This document shows, piece by piece, positions 53,446 through 62,156 of a stretch of DNA of 64,000 bases. The DNA is from Alphaproteobacteria bacterium. GTDB taxonomy: Bacteria; Pseudomonadota; Alphaproteobacteria; Caulobacterales; Caulobacteraceae. A program made the position numbers and the translations under genes. Numbering within the stretch: position 1 is the stretch's first letter; each line of letters opens with the position of its first letter. The stretch is taken from contig JAHJME010000008.1 in the NCBI GenBank assembly GCA_018821435.1, positions 61,449 to 125,448 on the forward strand, given 5' to 3'. The notes beneath the pieces are model-generated. The model was given only the letters and a program-made list of their open reading frames with translations. It was not told the DNA's origin and ran no database searches.

Positions 53446-53933
53446 AACACCCCCATCGCCAGGCCCGCCGCCAGGGCGGCGCCGAGGTCCGTGCACCGCG
53501 CGAGCGCCTCTTCGCTCAGCACCTTTTCCGCCAGGATCGCCTCGGGCGTCTGGGCTTGGGTTCCGACGATCAGCGGCTCGGCGATCGGTTTGAGCCGCCA
53601 GCCCATGGCGATCCGCGCCAGTTGCCGCGCCGCGCCCGTCCCATCGCTGCCGGCCGCGATCAGCGCGGCGTAGGGCCGGCCGTTCAGCTGCTCCAGGCAG
53701 GGATAGTAGGCGCGGTCGAAGAACTCCTTCATCGCCCCCGACATCGTGGCCAGGTTCTCCGGGCAGGCGAAGAGGTAGCCGTCGGCGTCCAGCAGGTCGT
53801 CCGGTCCCGCTTCGTCCGCCGGCAGGACGCGGACCTCGACGTCCGGTTCGTCCGCGGCGCCCCGCGCCGCCGCCTGAGCCATGGCCCGCGCGGCGCCGGT
53901 GCGCGAATGCCAGACGATGAGGAGTCGCTTCAT
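53442..53933 (-). CDS. Flavodoxin-like/NADPH-dependent FMN reductase family protein
   Basis: A 163-residue flavodoxin-fold protein. LLIVWHSRTGAARAMAQAAA is the FMN phosphate-binding loop, and DGYLFACPENLATMSGAMKE with FFDRAYYPCLEQL matches the isoalloxazine-binding region of small FMN-dependent proteins (PRK06934/NAD(P)H-oxidoreductase type). The start at 53933 places the FMN loop at the N-terminus as usual. It overlaps the 59-residue ORF by 4 bp at the stops. Confidence 0.82.
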   Translation of the reverse strand: MKRLLIVWHSRTGAARAMAQAAARGAADEPDVEVRVLPADEAGPDDLLDADGYLFACPENLATMSGAMKEFFDRAYYPCLEQLNGRPYAALIAAGSDGTGAARQLARIAMGWRLKPIAEPLIVGTQAQTPEAILAEKVLSEEALARCTDLGAALAAGLAMGVF

Positions 53934-54034
53934 GCCCCCAAGGCTAGCGGATTGCGGGGGTGAAACGCACCTGTGCTTGCGCCGGCCCCGCCTGTGCCTA
54001 AGGTTCAAGCCAACAACTGTTTGGGGAGGGGATC

Positions 54035-55396
54035 ATGATGCTTCGTACGACGACCCGGTTCGCGGTCGCGTTGACCGCCGTTTCACTGGTGCTCGCGCCC
54101 GCCGGCGCAGGCTACGCCCAGGCCGCAAAGAAGCCCGCCGCGGCCGCGTCTGCCGCCGGCCTCTCGCCCGCCGCCAGTCCCGAGGCCCTCGGCTTCGACA
54201 GCGCCCGCCTGGCCAAGCTGGACGCCTACATGGCCGGGACGGTGGCCCAGGGCCGCGTCGCCGGCATGACCACTCTGCTGGCCCGCCACGGCAAGATCGT
54301 CAGCTACAAGACCTACGGCAAGAAGAGCCTGGCCACCGGCGCGCCGATGACCGAGGACGCGATCTTCCGCATCTACTCGATGACCAAGCCGATCACCGGC
54401 GTCGCGATGATGATCCTCTTCGAGGAAGGCAAATGGCGCCTGGACGACCCGGTCACGCGCTTCGTGCCCGAGTTCAAGAACCTGAAGGTGATGACCGGCA
54501 CGGACGGCAACGGAAAGCCGATCCTGGAGGACGCCAAGCGTCCGCCGACCATGCGCGAGATCATGAGCCACACCGCCGGTTTCGGGTACGGCCTGCAGGA
54601 CGAGCATCCGGTCGACAAGCTGTACCGGGAAAAGCAGGTGCTGGGCTCGAACGGCCTCAAGGAGATGATCGACCGCACTGCGACCATCCCCCTGGTCTTC
54701 CAGCCGGGCAGCTCATGGCGCTATTCGTCGGCCGTCGACATCCAAGGCGCGATCGTCGAGCGGATCTCGGGCCAGACCCTGGGCCAGTTCATGGAGCAGC
54801 GGATCTTCAAGCCGCTGAAGATGAACGACACGGCCTTCTTCGTGCCGGCCGACAAGGCCAGCCGCCTGGCCGCCGTCTATGTCGCCAACAAGGACACCAA
54901 GAAGATCGAGGAGGCGGTCAACGTCTTCGGCAGCGAGCTGCCGACCTACCTGACCCCGCCGCGCATGGAATCGGGCGGCGGCGGCCTGGTGGGCTCGACC
55001 ATGGACTACGCCCGCTTCGCCCAGATGATCGCCAACAAGGGCGAGCTGGATGGCGTGCGCATCCTGTCGCCGGCCTCGGTCGAGCTGATGGGCACCAACG
55101 TGATCTCCAAGGACGCCCTGGTGGCCTCTAACGGCAACGGCGTCAGCCGCTTCAACGAGGCCGTGGGCTTCGGCCTCGACTTCATGGTGGTCAAGGACGC
55201 GCGGGCGGCTGGCACCCTCGAAGGCAGCGGCTCGATGAGCTGGGGCGGCGCGGCCGGGACCTGGTTCTGGGTCGACCCGAAGAACGATCTGATCTTCGTG
55301 GGCATGATCCAGCGCCTGGGCGGCACCGGCGGTGACGACCTGGGTGGCATGGCCCGGACGCTGACCTACCAGGCGCTGGTCCACCCGGAGAAGTAG
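54035..55396 (+). CDS. Secreted serine hydrolase, beta-lactamase fold (family VIII esterase-like)
   Basis: A 453-residue exported serine hydrolase (signal peptide TAVSLVLAPAGAGYAQA). The catalytic SxxK is Ser115-Met-Thr-Lys118 (RIYSMTKPITG) and the Tyr motif is WRYSSAVDIQG (Tyr230). A late SWGGAAGTWFWVDP replaces the KTG motif, as in class C-like esterases. It should act on beta-lactam-like or ester substrates in the periplasm, but family VIII members rarely confer resistance. Confidence 0.9.
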   Translation: MMLRTTTRFAVALTAVSLVLAPAGAGYAQAAKKPAAAASAAGLSPAASPEALGFDSARLAKLDAYMAGTVAQGRVAGMTTLLARHGKIVSYKTYGKKSLATGAPMTEDAIFRIYSMTKPITGVAMMILFEEGKWRLDDPVTRFVPEFKNLKVMTGTDGNGKPILEDAKRPPTMREIMSHTAGFGYGLQDEHPVDKLYREKQVLGSNGLKEMIDRTATIPLVFQPGSSWRYSSAVDIQGAIVERISGQTLGQFMEQRIFKPLKMNDTAFFVPADKASRLAAVYVANKDTKKIEEAVNVFGSELPTYLTPPRMESGGGGLVGSTMDYARFAQMIANKGELDGVRILSPASVELMGTNVISKDALVASNGNGVSRFNEAVGFGLDFMVVKDARAAGTLEGSGSMSWGGAAGTWFWVDPKNDLIFVGMIQRLGGTGGDDLGGMARTLTYQALVHPEK

Positions 55397-55457
55397 CGGT
55401 CGATCATCGTCGATGAGGCTGCCGCGCGCAGCCTCGTCTTGTCTGGGGTAAAGTCTC

Positions 55458-56333
55458 GTGAGCGCCTCGTTATCCGGTTCTCCCGCGCGGGCTCTCGCGC
55501 TGTTCGGACTGCTGTCGGTCGTCGCCGTGGCGATCGGTTGCGGCGTGGCGGCGGCCAGCGGCGTCCCGCCGGGCGCGTGGGTCCGCAATCCGGTCAGCTG
55601 GTGCGTTGGCGCGCTGGCGGCCGTCCTCATCCTGCGGCTGGCGGGCCCCCGGACGCGGCTGGCCTTTTTAGCTGCCGCGCCGGTGGGCCTGCTCGCCACC
55701 CTAGCGAATGCCGGGCAGCTGGGCGTTCATCGCTGGCTGGACCTCGGGCCGCTGCACATCAACGCCGCACAGGTCCTGCTGCCGCCCGCGATCGTCGCCT
55801 GCGCGGCGTCGTCCGCTGGACGGGCGCGGCCCTGGGTCGCCGCGGTGGTCATGGCGCTGCTGGTCGTCCAACCCGACGCCTCCCAGGCCACCGCGTTCGG
55901 GGGGGCGCTGTTCGCCCTGATCGGCGTCAGCCGACTATCCAGGCCGCTGCGGGCGGCCGCGATGGCGGCGGTCGGCGTTGCGATCGCGGCGAGTTGGCTG
56001 CGGCCCGACCCGCTGGCGCCGGTGCCCGAGGTCGAGGAGATCATGCGTCTGGCCTGGGCCGTCTCGCCGGTGGCGGCGATCGCGGCCTGGGCCGCGTTGT
56101 TTGGCGCCGTCGGGTCCTTCGCGTTCATCAGAACGCCCGGGGCGGGCTCGCGCGCGCTTTGCGCCTACGCCGCGCTGTCGGCGCTGACGCCGCTGCTCGG
56201 GCCGTTTCCGGTGCCGCTGGTGGGCATGGCGATGAGCCCGATCCTCGGCCTCTGGCTGGGCGCCGGCCTGCTTGCCGCCGAGGCCCGTCGGGCCGCTGTC
56301 AGTGCGAATAACCCGGCGGCATCGGCCGGTTGA
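55458..56333 (+). CDS. Polytopic membrane protein with SEDS (FtsW/RodA)-like traces
   Basis: A 291-residue, highly hydrophobic protein starting at a GTG, with about eight to nine transmembrane helices. Two segments recall FtsW/RodA: HRWLDLGPLHINAAQVLLPP (91-110; compare RWINLGPxxxQPSE) and LLVVQPDASQATAFGG (134-149; compare LLLQPDLGT). At this length it would lack several SEDS helices, and the polymerase-critical residues cannot be verified. It may be a reduced or degenerate relative. Its last 35 bp overlap the 3' end of the opposite amidohydrolase gene. Confidence 0.55.
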   Translation: MSASLSGSPARALALFGLLSVVAVAIGCGVAAASGVPPGAWVRNPVSWCVGALAAVLILRLAGPRTRLAFLAAAPVGLLATLANAGQLGVHRWLDLGPLHINAAQVLLPPAIVACAASSAGRARPWVAAVVMALLVVQPDASQATAFGGALFALIGVSRLSRPLRAAAMAAVGVAIAASWLRPDPLAPVPEVEEIMRLAWAVSPVAAIAAWAALFGAVGSFAFIRTPGAGSRALCAYAALSALTPLLGPFPVPLVGMAMSPILGLWLGAGLLAAEARRAAVSANNPAASAG

Positions 56334-57648
56334 GGTCCAGGTAACGGTCGCGCAGATCCAGCTGGCGTGACCGCAGGGGCTGGGCCTCGCCGCGCACCAG
56401 GATCAACTGCGGCCGCGACATCGGCTCGAAGGGGTCGCCGGACCAGATCACCAGGTCGGCGTCCTTGCCGGGCTCCAGCGAGCCCACGCGGGCCGACACG
56501 CCGAAGATCTTCGCCGGGTTGAGGCTGATGGCGGCCAGGGCGCCGGCCTTGGTCATGCCGTTGGCGACGGCGACGCCGGCGTTGTAGCGCATCTCGTGCG
56601 CCCGGTGCGCGCCGCTATTGCCCTCGATGGCCACCGTGACGCCGGCCGCCTCCAGGCGCGCCGCGTTCTCCATCGTCGAGCCCAGGGTCTCCAGGCTGGT
56701 CGGGCGGTCCAGGACCGGGTTCAGGATCACCGGCACGCCCGCCGCCGCCAGCTCCGGCGCGACGCGCCAGGCCTCGGCCGCGCCGGACAGGATCAGCTTC
56801 AGTTTTTCTTCCTTCGCCAGCTTCAACACCGCGCGGATATCCGAGGCGCGGTTGGCCACGGCGATCAGCGGCATCTCACCCTGGACGACGGGGATCAGCG
56901 CCTCCAGGTCGGCGCGCGACAGGCTGAGGTCGCGATAGCTCGCGCGCTCGTAGGCGGCGCGATTGCGCATGTAGGCCCGGACATCCGCCAGGGCTTCCTT
57001 CAGCAGTACATATTCTGCGCCGCGCGCGCCGCCGGCCACCTTGGCGCCGGCGTCGCCGAACGGGCTGACCATGGCCACTCGGGCCTTGATCAGCATCTCC
57101 TGGCCGCGGCCCAGCTGGATCACCGCCGCCTGGCCGGCGAACAGGTGGTGGGCGTTCTCGGACGCGGGTGCGCCGGACGTCGCCTCGTCGCCGCTGTCGT
57201 CGTGCTCGCCCGCGCCGCCCTGGCCGCCCTCGGCCCGAGGGGTCACCACCGCGCTGGTGATGCCGCCCAGGCGGGCGACGGGGATCACCGTCGAGTCGGG
57301 GTTCAGGGCGTATTGCACGTCGAACGCCGCGCCGATGTCGGGGGTATTCACATCGACATCATCGCCGACCGCCGAGATCTCCACCGCGCCGAGCATGCTG
57401 TTCACGGCCACGAAGCCGGGCGTGAGCACGCCGCCCTTGGCGTCCACCACCTGGGCGCCGGCTGGCGTGGCGACGCTCGCGCCGACCGCGACGATCTTGC
57501 CGTCGCGGATCACGACCGTGCCGCTGGCGATCTCGGCCGCGCCGGGATTGAGGATGTGGGCGTTGACGATGGCCACGGTGGCGGCCTGGGCGTCGGTGGC
57601 GGCGACCAGCGCCGTGGCGGCCAGCAGGGAGGCGAGGCGGCGGATCAT
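56299..57648 (-). CDS. Amidohydrolase-family protein lacking the HxH metal motif
   Basis: A 449-residue exported protein (signal peptide LASLLAATALVAATDAQAA) of the amidohydrolase superfamily. The N-terminal sandwich is clear (AIVNAHILNPGAAEIASGTV, VIRDGKIVAVG), as is the C-terminal LEPGKDADLVIWSGDPFEP. Where active members have TPGLIDTHSH it reads TPGFVAVNSM, so the two first metal ligands are absent. It overlaps its upstream paralogue by ATGA, so the pair is co-translated. It may be a non-catalytic subunit or have a changed metal site. Confidence 0.82.
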   Translation of the reverse strand: MIRRLASLLAATALVAATDAQAATVAIVNAHILNPGAAEIASGTVVIRDGKIVAVGASVATPAGAQVVDAKGGVLTPGFVAVNSMLGAVEISAVGDDVDVNTPDIGAAFDVQYALNPDSTVIPVARLGGITSAVVTPRAEGGQGGAGEHDDSGDEATSGAPASENAHHLFAGQAAVIQLGRGQEMLIKARVAMVSPFGDAGAKVAGGARGAEYVLLKEALADVRAYMRNRAAYERASYRDLSLSRADLEALIPVVQGEMPLIAVANRASDIRAVLKLAKEEKLKLILSGAAEAWRVAPELAAAGVPVILNPVLDRPTSLETLGSTMENAARLEAAGVTVAIEGNSGAHRAHEMRYNAGVAVANGMTKAGALAAISLNPAKIFGVSARVGSLEPGKDADLVIWSGDPFEPMSRPQLILVRGEAQPLRSRQLDLRDRYLDLNRPMPPGYSH

Positions 57649-59099
57649 CGGCGGCCCTCCAGGCCGAGTTCGAAGTCGGAGCGCGATTGGAAGCGGGGAT
57701 CGGTCCGGTCGTAGGCGACCCCGCCGTCGATCCAGACCCGCTGGGCGCGGGCGTAGATCGAGAACGGGTCGGCGTCCCACAGGGTCACGTCGCCCCGCTT
57801 GCCCACCTCCAGCGAGCCGGTCTCGGCGGCGATGCCCAAGGCCTTGGCCGGGTTGGCGGTGATCCAGCGGATCGCCTGGCCCTCGGTGATCGTCAGGCCC
57901 GCCGCGCGTCCGGCGGCCAGGGCCTCGGCGGCTTCCTGGTTCAGGCGCTGAATCAGGTCCGGGTCGTCCGACTTGATGATCCCGCAGGCGCCGGCGGCCT
58001 CGACCAGCGGCACATTGGCCTCGATCGAGTCGTTCATCTCCAGCTTCGAACCCCACCAGTTGGTCCAGGTGGCCGTGCAGATGCCGTTCTTCGCCAACAG
58101 GTCGGCGATCTTGTAGGCCTCGACGGCGTGGTGGAAGGCGGTGATGCGGTAGCCGAACTCGTTGGCGATATCGATCATCTGGGCCATCTCGTCGGCCCGG
58201 TAGCAGTGGTTCTCGACCAGGATCTCGCCCTTCAAGACGCCCACCAGCGTGTCGAGCTGCAGGTCGCGCTTGGGCGGATCGGCTTTCTCGCCCTTGGCCG
58301 CCTTGGCGCGGTAGTCGTCCCACTTGCGCATGTAGTCGGAGGCGTTGATCCAGGCGGCGCGATAGCCGGCCACATTGCCCATGCGCGTCGAGGGCGCGCG
58401 GCCCTTGCCGCCATAGACCCGCTTCGGGTTCTCGCCGCAGGCCATCTTCAGCGTATAGGGCGCGCCGGGAAACTTCATGCCCTGGACGGTGCGGGCCGGA
58501 ACGTTGCGCAGCGTGACGCCGCGCCCGCCGAACAGGTTGGCCGAGCCCGGCAGCACCAGCAGGGTGGTGACCCCGCCCGCACGGGCCAGGTTGAACGTCG
58601 GGTCCTGCGGCCAGACCGAGTGTTCGGCCCAGACCTGGGCGGTGTTGGGATCGGTGGCCTCGTTGCCGTCCGAGTGCGCCTGCACTTCGGGCGAGGGATA
58701 GACGCCGGCGTGCGAGTGGGTGTCAATCAGGCCGGGGGTGACCCACTTGCCCCGCGCGTCCACGGTCTCGTAGTCGGCCGGAACCGTGAGGCCCGCGCCG
58801 ACGCCCGCGATCTTGCCGTCGCGGATCAACACCGTGCCGTTGTCGATCTGGGCGCCGGTGCCCGTCAGCACGGTCGCGCCCACCAGGGCCACGGCGCGGC
58901 TGGGCAGGGGACGATAGGTGCTGGGGAACGGGTCCTTCGACCCGGCCGGGTCCAGGCCCTTGGGCAGCGGCGCGCTGGCCTGCGACGAGGATCCCGCCGA
59001 CGCGGTCTTGCCGGCCGCCGGCTTGGTCGTGATGGTGGCGCAGGCCGCAAGGCTGGCGCTGGCAAGCACCGCGAGCGCGGCGCCGAAGGCTTTGTTCAC
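57645..59099 (-). CDS. Lipoprotein amidohydrolase
   Basis: A 484-residue metal-dependent amidohydrolase with a lipoprotein signal (LAVLASASLAAC lipobox). KWVTPGLIDTHSHAGVYPSP carries the HxH metal pair; VENHCYRADEM, ITAFHHAVEAY and IIKSDDPDL supply later ligands, and LEVGKRGDVTLWDADPFSIY ends the sandwich. It should be membrane-anchored outside the cytoplasm. The GTG at 59099 is chosen because GGGGAT precedes it and it gives a normal lipoprotein start; an ATG at 59153 is the alternative. It is the intact member of a tandem pair. Confidence 0.87.
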   Translation of the reverse strand: MNKAFGAALAVLASASLAACATITTKPAAGKTASAGSSSQASAPLPKGLDPAGSKDPFPSTYRPLPSRAVALVGATVLTGTGAQIDNGTVLIRDGKIAGVGAGLTVPADYETVDARGKWVTPGLIDTHSHAGVYPSPEVQAHSDGNEATDPNTAQVWAEHSVWPQDPTFNLARAGGVTTLLVLPGSANLFGGRGVTLRNVPARTVQGMKFPGAPYTLKMACGENPKRVYGGKGRAPSTRMGNVAGYRAAWINASDYMRKWDDYRAKAAKGEKADPPKRDLQLDTLVGVLKGEILVENHCYRADEMAQMIDIANEFGYRITAFHHAVEAYKIADLLAKNGICTATWTNWWGSKLEMNDSIEANVPLVEAAGACGIIKSDDPDLIQRLNQEAAEALAAGRAAGLTITEGQAIRWITANPAKALGIAAETGSLEVGKRGDVTLWDADPFSIYARAQRVWIDGGVAYDRTDPRFQSRSDFELGLEGRR

Positions 59100-59239
59100 T
59101 GGAAATCCCCGAACAGACGGCGAGATGGGAGGGTTCGTCGCGCTCGGAGTCAAGCGATCCGCCCCGCAGCGCGCCTTGACTTTCAGGCGCCCACATGCGC
59201 CCTTCCGCGCCTCGCAAAACAGCTGATTTCCCCAAGAAA

Positions 59240-61021
59240 ATGCACGCCTACCGCACTCATACCTGCGGCGCGCTTCGCGCCGCCGACACCGGCAAGACGG
59301 TCCGCCTCTCGGGCTGGATCCATCGCAAGCGCGACCACGGCGGGCTGGTCTTCATCGACCTGCGCGACCACTACGGTCTGACGCAGCTAGTGATCAGCCC
59401 GGATACGCCCGGATTCGCCGTCGTCGAGCGCCTGCGCGCCGAGAGCGTGATCCGCGTGGATGGCGAGGTCCTGGCGCGGTCCGGCGACACCGTGAACCCG
59501 AACCTGCCCACCGGCGAGGTCGAGATTCGCGCGGCCGAGATCACCGTGCTGTCGGAAGCCTCCGAGCTGCCGCTGCCGGTCTTCGGCGAGCCCGACTATC
59601 CGGAAGAGATTCGGCTGAAGAACCGCCACCTGGATCTGCGCCGCGAGACCCTGCACAGGAACATCGTGCTGCGGTCCAAGGTGATCCAGTCGATCCGCAA
59701 TCGGATGATCGGCCAGGGCTTCCTGGAATTCCAGACGCCGATCCTGACGGCCAGCTCGCCGGAAGGCGCGCGCGACTTCCTGGTGCCGTCGCGGCTGCAC
59801 CCGTCGAAGTTCTATGCGCTGCCGCAGGCGCCACAGCAGTTCAAGCAGCTGCTGATGGTCTCGGGTTTCGACCGCTACTTCCAGATCGCCCCCTGCTTCC
59901 GCGACGAGGACCTGCGCGCCGACCGCAGCCTGGAATTCTACCAGCTCGATGTCGAGATGAGCTTCGTCACGCAGGAAGACGTCTTCGCCGCCATCGAGCC
60001 CGTCATGCACGGGGTGTTCGAGGAGTTCTCCGAGGGCAAGCCGGTCACGCCGTACCCGTTCCCGCGCATCCCGTACCGGGAGTGCATGAGCAAGTACGGC
60101 ACCGACAAGCCGGACCTGCGCAACCCGATCGTCATGCAGGACGTCTCGGACCCCTTCCGCGGCGGCGGCTTCGGCCTGTTCGCCCGCATCCTGGAAGACG
60201 CCAAGAACGCGGTGTGGGGCATTCCCGCGCCGACGGGCGGCAGCCGCGCGTTCTGCGACCGCATGAACAGCTGGGCGCAGGGCGAGGGCCAGCCGGGCCT
60301 GGGCTACATCTTCTGGTCCGAGGACCAGGGCGGCTGGGGCGGCCCGATCGCCAAGAACCTGGGCGCCGAGCAGACCGATGTGGTCATGGGTCAACTTGGC
60401 CTGGGCAAGGGCGACGCCGCGTTCTTCGTGGCCGGCGACCCGAAGGTCTTCGCGAAGTTCGCCGGCGGCGCGCGGACCAAGGTCGGCACGGACCTGAAGC
60501 TGGTCGACGAGAACCGCTTCGAGTTCGTCTGGATCGTCGACTTCCCGATGTTCGAGATGAACGAGGAGACGAACCGCGTCGACTTCAGCCACAACCCGTT
60601 CTCGATGCCGCAGGGCGAGCTGGAGGCGCTGACCTCCAAGGACCCGCTCGACATCCTGGCCTATCAGTACGACATCGTCTGCAACGGCTACGAGCTGTGC
60701 TCGGGCGCGATCCGGAACCACCTGCCGGAGATCATGCTCAAGGCCTTCGCCACCGCCGGGTACGGTCCGGAAGTGGTCGAGGAGCAGTTCGGCGGCATGC
60801 TGAACGCGTTCCGCCACGGCGCGCCGCCGCACGGTGGTCTGGCGCCCGGCATCGACCGCATCGTCATGCTCCTGGCCAACCAGGTCGCGATCCGCGAGGT
60901 CATCGCCTTCCCGCTGAACCAGCAAGGGCAGGACCTGATGATGAACGCGCCGTCAGAAGTCGATGAGAAGCAGTTGAAAGAACTGCATATCCGCCTGGCG
61001 CCGCCGCTCAAGGCGAGCTAG
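59240..61021 (+). CDS. aspS: Aspartyl-tRNA synthetase
   Basis: A class II aminoacyl-tRNA synthetase of 593 residues, full length for the bacterial type. The N-terminal OB anticodon-binding domain ([20 protein letters not shown]), motif 2 ([20 protein letters not shown]), the bacterial GAD insertion and motif 3 ([12 protein letters not shown]) are all visible. In alphaproteobacteria without AsnRS this enzyme is often non-discriminating and also charges tRNA-Asn; that cannot be told here. The start at 59240 ([10 protein letters not shown]) is typical. Confidence 0.96.
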   Translation: MHAYRTHTCGALRAADTGKTVRLSGWIHRKRDHGGLVFIDLRDHYGLTQLVISPDTPGFAVVERLRAESVIRVDGEVLARSGDTVNPNLPTGEVEIRAAEITVLSEASELPLPVFGEPDYPEEIRLKNRHLDLRRETLHRNIVLRSKVIQSIRNRMIGQGFLEFQTPILTASSPEGARDFLVPSRLHPSKFYALPQAPQQFKQLLMVSGFDRYFQIAPCFRDEDLRADRSLEFYQLDVEMSFVTQEDVFAAIEPVMHGVFEEFSEGKPVTPYPFPRIPYRECMSKYGTDKPDLRNPIVMQDVSDPFRGGGFGLFARILEDAKNAVWGIPAPTGGSRAFCDRMNSWAQGEGQPGLGYIFWSEDQGGWGGPIAKNLGAEQTDVVMGQLGLGKGDAAFFVAGDPKVFAKFAGGARTKVGTDLKLVDENRFEFVWIVDFPMFEMNEETNRVDFSHNPFSMPQGELEALTSKDPLDILAYQYDIVCNGYELCSGAIRNHLPEIMLKAFATAGYGPEVVEEQFGGMLNAFRHGAPPHGGLAPGIDRIVMLLANQVAIREVIAFPLNQQGQDLMMNAPSEVDEKQLKELHIRLAPPLKAS

Positions 61022-61034
61022 CTGGCTTAGGCGT

Positions 61035-62057
61035 TCAGCGCGCGACGATGGTGAAGTAGCGCGGCGCGGCCGGGGGAGCCGGAGGCGCCGGCGCGGCCGG
61101 CATCGCCGGCACCATCCGCATCGCCGGACGCGGCGGGTCGGGTCGCATGATCATCCGCACGCCGTTGCACATCCGGACCGCCAGGCCGTGAGGCGCGCGG
61201 GTGCGGCTGTCGCCGCAGGCGTCGTCCAGCTGGTCCTGGGTCAGGCCGCGGGCGTTCGACAGGTCGACGCCGTGCAGGGTGGTGCGCGAAAGGTCCGCGT
61301 CCTTGAAATCGGCCCCGTCGAACGTCGCGCCCGTCAGGTTGGCGTTGGTCAGGTCCGTAGAGCGGAACGAGGCGTGGCTGAACGATCCGTACGACAGGCT
61401 GGAGTTGCTCAGGTCGGCGTCCTGGAAGATCGCGCCCTGCGCCTCGGCCCGGCTGAAGTTGGCGGCCGTCAGTTCGGCCGAACGAAGGATGGCTCCCGTC
61501 AGGCGGGCGCGCACGAAATTGGCGCCCGTGGCCTCGATGTCGGTCAGGTTGGCGCGCGAGAGGTCGGCGCTGTCGAAGACCACGCCGCGCAGGGTGGCGG
61601 ACTTCAGGATCGCGCCCACCAGGATCGCCTTGCGGAAGTTGGCGCCCGTGGCTTCCACGTCGGACAGGTCGGCCTTGGTCAGGTTGGCCGAGCCGAACAC
61701 CACTCCGTTCGCCTCGGTGGAGCGCATGCGCGCGCTGGTCAGGTTGGCGCTGGTAAAGTTCGCGCCGGTCATCGCCGAGTCGCTGAGGTCGGCTTTCGTC
61801 AGGTCGGCGCCCACGAACACGGAGGCCAGGAACTTGGCGTCGCGCAGGTTGGCGCCCATCATCGACGCGCCGGAGAAATTCGCGCCGATGATCCGCGCGC
61901 CTGAGAGGTTCCGGCCCGAGAGCTCGCATTTCACACAGGAACCGCCGAACGAGTCCTGACGCCGGATCTCCTTTTCGCCAGCCTGCGCACGCCCGGCGAT
62001 CGGAACGATCGCGAGGAGCGCGGCCGTGGCGGCCAGGAGGCGGGCGGTACGCGACAT
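61035..62057 (-). CDS. Secreted pentapeptide-repeat protein
   Basis: A 340-residue exported protein (signal peptide LLAATAALLAIVPIAGRAQA). Residues ~55-265 consist of A(D/N)LxX pentapeptide repeats (ANFSGASMMGANLRDAKF, ADLTKADLSDSAMTGANF), which fold as a quadrilateral beta helix. Two cysteines (CVKC) precede the repeats and the tail is Pro/Ala rich. Cytoplasmic relatives mimic DNA and protect gyrase, but this one is exported, so another role is expected. It faces aspS tail to tail over 13 bp. Confidence 0.87.
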   Translation of the reverse strand: MSRTARLLAATAALLAIVPIAGRAQAGEKEIRRQDSFGGSCVKCELSGRNLSGARIIGANFSGASMMGANLRDAKFLASVFVGADLTKADLSDSAMTGANFTSANLTSARMRSTEANGVVFGSANLTKADLSDVEATGANFRKAILVGAILKSATLRGVVFDSADLSRANLTDIEATGANFVRARLTGAILRSAELTAANFSRAEAQGAIFQDADLSNSSLSYGSFSHASFRSTDLTNANLTGATFDGADFKDADLSRTTLHGVDLSNARGLTQDQLDDACGDSRTRAPHGLAVRMCNGVRMIMRPDPPRPAMRMVPAMPAAPAPPAPPAAPRYFTIVAR

Positions 62058-62156
62058 CAGCGGGGCTTTTCCTTGCAGTCTCCCTGTCACCTGTGCCCGC
62101 TGAGCCCCCACGGCGCCACTTAAATCGCGGTAATTTCCGGGTGTTAGCTGCGACGT

